Assembly: GCA_018402095.1 (NCBI GenBank)
Contig: JAGYJO010000040.1
Location: 1 to 10,602 of the forward strand
Length of the DNA: 10,602 nucleotides
Origin: a bacterium
Lineage (GTDB): Bacteria; Margulisbacteria; Marinamargulisbacteria; SXXA01
Reading direction: 5' to 3'
Below, in pieces: positions 5,649 to 10,602 of the stretch (position 1 is its first letter; every line of letters starts with the position of its first letter). Made by a program: the position numbers and the translations under genes. The notes beneath the pieces were generated by a model that worked only from the letters and a program-made list of their open reading frames with translations, searched no databases and was not told the DNA's origin.

Positions 5649-7433
5649 ATGAATTTATCTAGAACATATTGTCGTGAAACTGCAACGGTTGCCTTGGGTA
5701 CGGATGTTAAAATCTGTGGCTGGTTAGACACCATGAGAGATCATGGCCATATCGTTTTTCTCCACTTACGCGATATTTCTGGCGTGGTTCAAGTTGTTTT
5801 GGACCCTGAATCTTTGGGGGATTTGTCTGGTTTCAAACTGCGCTCAGAATCTGTTCTGATTGTGACGGGGCGTTTGCGTAACCGTACTGAAGATACCGTT
5901 AATCATAAATTACATACTGGTAAAATTGAGCTTTTCGCCGCTTCGTTGGAAATTGTGAATGATTCAGAAACGCCACCTTTTGCTATTTCTGAAAGAGATG
6001 GGGATGTGCTGGATGATGTAGATGAAGACTTGCGTTTGCGTTACCGCTATTTGGATTTAAGACGTCCTAAAATGCAAGCAAGCCTGATTAAACGTCATAA
6101 AGTGACAAAGGCCATTCGTGATTTTCTTTCAGATGAACGGTTTATTGAAGTTGAAACACCTGTTTTGACCAAAAGTACGCCGGAGGGTGCCCGTGATTAT
6201 TTGGTACCTAGTCGGGTTCATCATGGGGGCTTTTACGCCTTACCTCAATCGCCGCAATTGTTTAAACAATTGTTGATGGTGGCTGGGTTGGATCGTTATT
6301 TCCAAATTGCCCGATGTTTTAGAGACGAAGATTTACGACCAACGCGTCAGCCTGAATTCACGCAAGTGGATTTGGAAACTTCTTTTATGACTGAAAATGA
6401 AATTATTGATTTGGTAGAGCGTCTATTGGTGACGACCTTGGCGTCTGTAGGGGTTACTGTAACGGCGCCATTTCCTAGAATTTCGTATGATGATGCTATG
6501 TTGCAGTACGGTAATGATCACCCTGATTTGCGTTATGATATGTGTATTACAGATGTAACGCATGTGTTTAAGAATACGCAGTACAATATTTTTAAAGGTA
6601 TTATTCAGTCTGGTGGGGCTATTCGTGGTTTCGCTATTCGTGGGCAGTCTGCACGTTTGGGGAAAAATATTCTTCAAAATGAATTTGCCAAAAATGTCAT
6701 TCCCAAATTGGGAGGTAAAGGGCTTACTTGGATGAAATTGGAGAATGGGGAGCTTCTCTCTAACATTGTTCAATTTTTTTCCAAAGAAGAGCTCGATGAA
6801 ATAGTTTCTCTTTTGGATGCCAAAGATGGGGATGTGTTGGTATTTGTTGCGGATCGCAATCCTGGGTTAGTGAGTGAGATTTTAGGGAAATTCCGCCTTT
6901 ATCTCGTGACGTATTTGGCGTTGGTTCCAACTGTATTGTTTGCACCATGTTGGGTGACTGACTTTCCTATGTTTGAAAAGTCGGATACGGGATGGGCTGC
7001 TATGCATCACCCTTTCACACAACCGTCATCTCCAATTCCAGACTCTCCTGATGATGCTTGGATGTCTTCTGTGAAGGCAAAGGCCTATGACATTGTTTTG
7101 AATGGTGTGGAGATCGGTGGTGGGAGTATTAGAAACCACCGTGTGGATCAGCAAGAACGACTCTTTAAACTCCTGGGTTTATCGGATAAAGATATAGATG
7201 AAAAGTTCGGTTTTTTTTTGAAGGCCCTTCGCTATGGGGCACCCCCACATGGTGGATTGGCCCTTGGTTTGGATCGTTTGGTGTCTATGATTTTAGATAC
7301 GCCGTCTATTCGTGATGTTATTGCGTTTCCAAAGAACAGAATGGCTTATTGTCCCTTAACCCAGGCACCGGATCATGTGTCTGAGAGTCAATTGACAGAT
7401 CTTTCCTTGTCGATAGTTCCGCCAAAAGCATAG
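5649..7433 (+). CDS. aspS: Aspartate--tRNA ligase
   Basis: Charges tRNA-Asp with aspartate in the cytosol. At 594 residues it is the normal bacterial-type length. The start is well placed: MNLSRTYCRETA aligns with the family N-terminus, although no strong ribosome binding site is visible. Domains in order: N-terminal anticodon-binding OB fold (residues ~15-105, CGWLDTMRDHGHIVFLHLRD), class II catalytic core with motif 1 (~163-190, FIEVETPVLTKSTPEGARDY), motif 2 (~216-242, RYFQIARCFRDEDLRPTRQP then EFTQVD), the bacterial GAD insertion (~285-420), and motif 3 (~535-546, GLALGLDRLV). His32 sits where discriminating enzymes such as the E. coli one have Leu, hinting at relaxed tRNA choice (Asp and Asn). 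The frame is clean over 1.8 kb, in sharp contrast to the decayed tract ending 57 bases upstream. Confidence 0.97.
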   Translation: MNLSRTYCRETATVALGTDVKICGWLDTMRDHGHIVFLHLRDISGVVQVVLDPESLGDLSGFKLRSESVLIVTGRLRNRTEDTVNHKLHTGKIELFAASLEIVNDSETPPFAISERDGDVLDDVDEDLRLRYRYLDLRRPKMQASLIKRHKVTKAIRDFLSDERFIEVETPVLTKSTPEGARDYLVPSRVHHGGFYALPQSPQLFKQLLMVAGLDRYFQIARCFRDEDLRPTRQPEFTQVDLETSFMTENEIIDLVERLLVTTLASVGVTVTAPFPRISYDDAMLQYGNDHPDLRYDMCITDVTHVFKNTQYNIFKGIIQSGGAIRGFAIRGQSARLGKNILQNEFAKNVIPKLGGKGLTWMKLENGELLSNIVQFFSKEELDEIVSLLDAKDGDVLVFVADRNPGLVSEILGKFRLYLVTYLALVPTVLFAPCWVTDFPMFEKSDTGWAAMHHPFTQPSSPIPDSPDDAWMSSVKAKAYDIVLNGVEIGGGSIRNHRVDQQERLFKLLGLSDKDIDEKFGFFLKALRYGAPPHGGLALGLDRLVSMILDTPSIRDVIAFPKNRMAYCPLTQAPDHVSESQLTDLSLSIVPPKA

Positions 7434-7448
7434 CTTTCCCAACGCGCA

Positions 7449-7638
7449 ATGTCCGGTTCTCCGGTTGTGTTTACGGGCTACAAAACCCTTGTCCTTGTAT
7501 CCCATTAAGTCCTTCTATCGTAGGAAATGCTTGGCTATTGGCACATCTGTTTGTCGCAGTGAGGCTGTGATGAACGGTGTTTTTTGAAGTAGTGTTGGGA
7601 ATACTTCCTTTACCCCCAACCCGATTCTTGTTAGGATT
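7449..7638 (+). pseudogene. Possible remnant of nudB (Nudix hydrolase)
   Basis: This stretch between aspS and guaB has no open gene. Read in several frames it gives a weak Nudix-like series: MSGSPVVFTGYKTLVLVSH (7449 on, like the 'YKrPvSvLVvi' N-terminus of NudB), GYW, then SEAVMN and FFEVVLGILPL (to ~7610), which loosely resembles the Nudix box 'REvxEExGi'. In many gammaproteobacteria nudB, dihydroneopterin triphosphate pyrophosphatase of folate synthesis, directly follows aspS, which makes the idea reasonable. The remnant is less than half the normal gene length and has several stops. It could equally be plain spacer DNA carrying the guaB promoter. Confidence 0.25.
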
Positions 7639-7660
7639 CATAAAATTTTTTTTTAAGTCC

Positions 7661-7666
7661 AAGGAG
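7661..7666 (+). promoter_or_regulatory. Strong ribosome binding site for guaB3
   Basis: AAGGAG lies eight bases before ATG 7675, the best Shine-Dalgarno in the window. It fixes the guaB3 start; the sequence just upstream is a T-rich tract (7645-7654). Confidence 0.75.
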
Positions 7667-7674
7667 TCACAGCT

Positions 7675-8832
7675 ATGGGTACCGGGTTCGTCAAACAGTT
7701 TACACGCGCTTATGGACTGGATGAAATTGCATTGGTTCCGTCTACGCGGACCGTTGACTACGATATGGTCGATATTTCGACGACCATTGCAGGCATCCAG
7801 ATGGCGTTTCCTATTTTTGCATCAGCTATGGATTCGGTTGTCAGTCCAAAGACAGCTATTGAAATAGGGAAATTAGGCGGCGTAGGCGTCTTAAATTTAG
7901 AAGGGGTTCAAACCCGTTATGAAGATCCTGATACAATTTTGAAAGAAATTGCAGAGACGGATCGTTCTGAATATGTCACATTCATGCAAAAAGTATACCA
8001 ACGTCCTGTACAGGATGCCTTGGTTATTGAACGTATTAAAGAAATTAAGGCAGCTGGTGTAGCCGCGGTTGTTTCTGCCACACCTCAAAATGCGATGAGA
8101 TTGGGTAAACTTGCTGCTGAGGCTGGTGCTGATGCTTTTGTTGTTCAATCTACGGTAGTTGGAACTCACTTTTTAACAAAAGATCCTTCCCGTGCATTGG
8201 ATTTGAAACAATTATGTCAAGAATTGCCTATTCCTGTAATGGTGGGTAATGCAACGACAACAGAAGTAACACTCTCTCTGATGAGAACGGGTGTTAAAGC
8301 CGTCTTTATTGGTATTGGCCCGGGTGCGGCCTGTACCACACGTGGGGTATTGGGTATTGGTGTTCCAATGGCCAGTGCCATTGTTGCCGCGGCCGCGGCA
8401 CGTGCACAACACTTCGAAGAAACAGGCGAATACGTTCAGATTGTTTCTGATGGTGGTATTGTCAATTCTGGGGATATTTGTAAAGCAATTGCTTGTGGTG
8501 CAGATGCGGTGATGATCGGGTCTCCTTTTGCAAAATCAGCAGAAGCACCGGGTCGTGGTTTTCACTGGGGAATGGCAACGCCAAATGCGGTATTGCCTCG
8601 TGGTGCACGTATTCAAGTTGGAACCATTGGTACATTGAAGGAAATCCTTATGGGGCCTTCGAATACGGATGATGGTTCTCAAAATATGGTAGGTGCTATT
8701 CAAACCTGTTTAGCTACTTTGGGTGCTTGTGATTTGAAAGAAATGCACCAAATGGATGTTATTGTTGCGCCTTCTTTGTTGACTGAAGGTAAGATTTACC
8801 AAAAAGCGCAGAGCTTGGGCATGTATAAGTAA
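7675..8832 (+). CDS. guaB3: IMP dehydrogenase-related protein, GuaB3 type
   Basis: TIM-barrel protein of the IMP dehydrogenase/GMP reductase family. At 385 residues it lacks the two CBS domains that canonical GuaB (~490 residues) carries. It starts MGTGFVKQFTRAYGLDEIAL, then FPIFASAMDSVVSP, GVLNLEGVQTRYEDPD (a GuaB3 hallmark), the catalytic loop GPGAACTTRGV with Cys220, SDGGIVNSGDICKAIACGAD, and GRGFHWGMATPNAVLPRGAR. The ending APSLLTEGKIYQKAQSLGM is also typical of GuaB3. GuaB3 is known mainly from actinobacteria and cyanobacteria, and a cyanobacterial member has been reported to have IMP dehydrogenase activity (IMP to XMP with NAD). The position four bases before guaA supports that role. 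If no canonical guaB exists elsewhere, this would be the cell's only IMPDH. Its frame is clean and its start has a strong ribosome binding site. Confidence 0.92.
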   Translation: MGTGFVKQFTRAYGLDEIALVPSTRTVDYDMVDISTTIAGIQMAFPIFASAMDSVVSPKTAIEIGKLGGVGVLNLEGVQTRYEDPDTILKEIAETDRSEYVTFMQKVYQRPVQDALVIERIKEIKAAGVAAVVSATPQNAMRLGKLAAEAGADAFVVQSTVVGTHFLTKDPSRALDLKQLCQELPIPVMVGNATTTEVTLSLMRTGVKAVFIGIGPGAACTTRGVLGIGVPMASAIVAAAAARAQHFEETGEYVQIVSDGGIVNSGDICKAIACGADAVMIGSPFAKSAEAPGRGFHWGMATPNAVLPRGARIQVGTIGTLKEILMGPSNTDDGSQNMVGAIQTCLATLGACDLKEMHQMDVIVAPSLLTEGKIYQKAQSLGMYK

Positions 8833-8836
8833 CCCT

Positions 8837-10371
8837 ATGATTATTATTCTTGATTTTGGATCTCAGGTTGCCGAGTTAATTGCAAGACGTGTGCGTGAAA
8901 GTCATATTTATTCAGAAGTGTTGCCACATACAACACCTTTTGATGTTGTAGAAAAAAAGGGCGCCAAAGGGATTATCCTTTCTGGTGGGCCTTCTTCTGT
9001 TTTTCAAGAAGGTGCGCCAGGGTGTGATCCTTTGTTTTTTAGTGGCAAAATTCCTGTTTTAGGAATTTGCTACGGTATGCAACCTATATTAAGGAAATGG
9101 GTGGGCATGTTTCCAAAGGTGTTAAACATGAATATGGTAAAGCCCATCTTATTGTAGACAGCCAGGAAAGCATTTACGATGGACTTCCTGCTGAAATGCC
9201 AATTTGGATGAGTCATATGGATTGCGTAGAGACGCTTCCTCCTGGGTTTAAGACTTTGGGTCATACAGACAATACGGCTATTGCTAGTATGGGTAATGAT
9301 TCTCAAAAAATGTATGGGGTACAGTTTCATCCAGAAGTATCGCACACGCCACTGGGCTTGGATATTTTGCAGAATTTTATGTATAAAATTTGTGGGTGTG
9401 AAGCCAATTGGACACCCAATTCGTTTATCGAAGAAGCGGTGGCTTTGGTGCGTGAACAGGTCGGTGACAATAAAGTTTTGTGTGCACTATCTGGTGGTGT
9501 TGATTCAACAACGGTTGCTGCACTCCTCAAAAAAGCTATTGGCGACAATTTGACATGCATGTTTATTGATCAAGGCTTTATGCGTAAAGGTGAGGCTGCT
9601 CGTATTCGTAAACTCTTTTCTGGAGAGTTTCGTGTGGAGTTGATTTATGTAGATGCTTCTGAGCGATTCTTTAAAAAGGTCGCGGGTGTGACCGATCCAG
9701 AGGAAAAACGGAAACGTATTGGCGAAGAGTTTATTCGTGTTTTTGAAGAAAAAGCGAAAGAGCTGAAATCTGATTATCCTTTTTTGGCGCAAGGCACCTT
9801 GTATCCCGATATCATTGAATCGGCGGCTATAGCTGTTTCGAATACTGCGGCCAAAATCAAGACACACCATAATGTTGGTGGTCTTCCTGAAAAAATGGAT
9901 TTCAAAATTATTGAACCTTTGAATAAACTTTTCAAAGATGAAGTTAGACGTGTGGGTGTTGCTTTGGGCTTGCCTGAAGAAATTGTTTATCGTCATCCTT
10001 TTCCTGGTCCAGGTCTGGCTATTCGGGTGATTGGTGAAATTACACCTGAGCGTGTGCGTGTCTTGCAGGATGCGGATATGATTGTCATGGAAGAAGTAAA
10101 AGCTGCTGGGTTTTACCGTAAGTTATGGCAGTCTTTTGCTGTTTTGTTGCCCATCAAAACAGTGGGTGTTCAAGGGGATCAACGTACCTATGAAAACACG
10201 GTAGCGGTGCGTGCTGTGACCTCTGAAGACGCAATGACAGCACAATGGGCACATTTGCCTTATGATCTTTTGGAAAAAATATCATCTCGTATTATTAACG
10301 AAGTGCCTGAAGTAAATCGTGTTGTTTACGATATTTCTTCGAAACCACCGGCTACTATTGAGTGGGAATAG
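8837..10371 (+). CDS. guaA: GMP synthase (glutamine-hydrolysing), single frameshift near 9082
   Basis: Converts XMP to GMP with ATP and glutamine. The reading frame from ATG 8837 carries the glutamine amidotransferase start (MIIILDFGSQVAELIARRVR, then LSGGPSSVF, GICYGMQ with catalytic Cys78) and then goes out of frame. The rest is perfect in the -1 frame: EMGGHVSKGVKHEYGKAH, catalytic His165/Glu167 in FHPEVSHT, the PP-loop SGGVDSTT (from residue ~219), and the dimerisation domain ending SKPPATIEWE. Adding one A after CAA 9080-9082 restores GMQTYIKEMGG and a product of 511 residues, the normal length. As written, translation would run to 9157 and give only the 106-residue N-terminal piece. No canonical slippery heptamer is seen, so this is either a real recent mutation or a base-calling error. 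Start four bases after guaB3. Confidence 0.92.
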
Positions 10372-10385
10372 TCTTTTGTTCTAAA

Positions 10386-10534
10386 TAGGGACCAACTATC
10401 TTGTCCCTACGGGATCGAAAGAGCGGAGCCCTTTCGAAACTCTCTCCTTGCTCGCCTTTGGCGAGCAAGGAGAGATGTTATCAAAGGGCTTTGCCCTTTG
10501 AATCCCGTGTAAAGGGGGCTTTTTCTATAGCCCC
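10386..10534 (+). repeat. Cluster of five hairpins downstream of guaA
   Basis: Five inverted repeats follow one another: TAGGGAC/GTCCCTA (10386-10392, 10403-10409); TCGAAAG/CTTTCGA (10415-10421, 10431-10437); a 16-bp stem (10441-10475, separate entry); TCAAAGGGC/GCCCTTTGA (10481-10489, 10493-10501) with loop TTT; and GGGGCT/AGCCCC (10515-10520, 10529-10534). Dense palindromes of this kind in a spacer between converging genes resemble REP/BIME-type extragenic repeats, or a set of bidirectional terminators. None is followed by a long U tract on the + strand. Confidence 0.6.
10441..10475 (+). terminator. Perfect 16-bp hairpin with TTT loop
   Basis: The left arm 10441-10456 (TCTCTCCTTGCTCGCC) and right arm 10460-10475 pair at all 16 positions around a three-base loop. 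It lies 70 bases after the guaA stop and would be a very stable RNA stem. It could end transcription, protect the guaA mRNA 3' end, or be one unit of a repeat family. The lack of a following U tract weakens the terminator reading. Confidence 0.45.
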
Positions 10535-10602
10535 AAATGGGTGCGTTCGTAAGCTGCCAAATTTTTGAGTGTTTTTTTGAGGTTTTTGACAATCTCGTAA
10601 AC
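10525..10602 (-). CDS. C-terminal end of a gene on the opposite strand
   Basis: On the minus strand the frame entering at the window edge reads VYEIVKNLKKTLKNLAAYER then THLGL and stops at TAG (plus-strand 10525-10527). The piece looks like an amphipathic, lysine-rich helix at a protein C-terminus and has ordinary codon use. The stop lies in the loop of the GGGGCT/AGCCCC hairpin, whose arms would place a stem across the 3' end of this gene. With only 25 codons the family cannot be named. If real, this gene converges on guaA, which fits a spacer packed with hairpins. Confidence 0.35.
   Translation of the reverse strand, partial: VYEIVKNLKKTLKNLAAYERTHLGL

Noticed and set aside
7434..7674. Purine riboswitch upstream of guaB3
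   Set aside because: I could not find the conserved core or three-way junction pairing of purine riboswitches.
9074..9090. Programmed -1 ribosomal frameshift in guaA
   Set aside because: No X-XXY-YYZ slippery site and no obvious stimulatory hairpin seen by eye; a lost A is the simpler explanation.
9067..10371. A separate gene starting at TTG 9067 encoding the GuaA C-terminal part
   Set aside because: The first residues (LRYAT) are out-of-frame reading of the glutaminase site; true similarity begins at TYIKEMGG, so it is one gene with a single indel.
10407..10592. 61-codon open frame on the minus strand across the hairpins
   Set aside because: It reads straight through all the palindromes with an Arg/Lys/Ser-rich composition; another minus frame gives a more protein-like C-terminus ending at 10525.
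1..10602. CRISPR array, rRNA or insertion sequence
   Set aside because: No regularly spaced direct repeats, no rRNA-like stretch, and no transposase-like frame or terminal repeats were seen.

Overview
The window reads as bacterial chromosome, probably proteobacterial. The ribulose-phosphate epimerase has the 'DVMDNHYVPNL' signature and overall wording of beta/gammaproteobacterial Rpe, and a YgjP-like protein follows it. The IMP dehydrogenase-like gene is instead of the short GuaB3 type, best known from actinobacteria and cyanobacteria. Coding DNA is moderately AT-rich by eye. One long stretch is riddled with frameshifts while its neighbours are clean, which suggests a lineage losing accessory genes, as host-associated bacteria do. 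I cannot name the organism.

Layout. (1) 3-2546: the 3' part of hflX, then a plausible promoter and leader hairpin, then a tight unit of an unrecognised 81-residue gene, rpe (starting on the base after the previous stop) and a YgjP-like metallopeptidase overlapping the end of rpe. (2) 2637-5591: a second tightly packed, operon-like tract. It opens with a 10-bp hairpin that overlaps the first ribosome binding site. The order is an intact 175-residue unknown, an overlapping broken membrane-anchored gene, a broken HMA-domain copper chaperone, a broken exported Cu/Zn superoxide dismutase, and a broken contractile tail sheath gene. All after the first carry several indels yet remain recognisable when the frames are stitched together. 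The 88 bases between the sodC and sheath remnants hold nothing I recognise. (3) 5649-8832: intact aspS, a short degenerate stretch that may be the remains of nudB (the usual neighbour of aspS in many proteobacteria), and intact guaB3. (4) 8837-10371: guaA, four bases after guaB3, complete except for one missing base just after the glutaminase catalytic cysteine. (5) 10386-10602: five hairpins in about 150 bases, then what looks like the last 25 codons of a gene on the opposite strand.

How they work together: guaB3 and guaA form a GMP-synthesis pair (IMP to XMP to GMP), with guaA apparently disrupted or misread by one base. The copper chaperone and SodC form a plausible copper-delivery and superoxide-defence pair. 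They lie in the same run as a sheath gene of a phage-tail-like contractile machine, an unusual combination and the most interesting thing here, although the genes look dead. No tube, baseplate or other tail gene is visible in the window.
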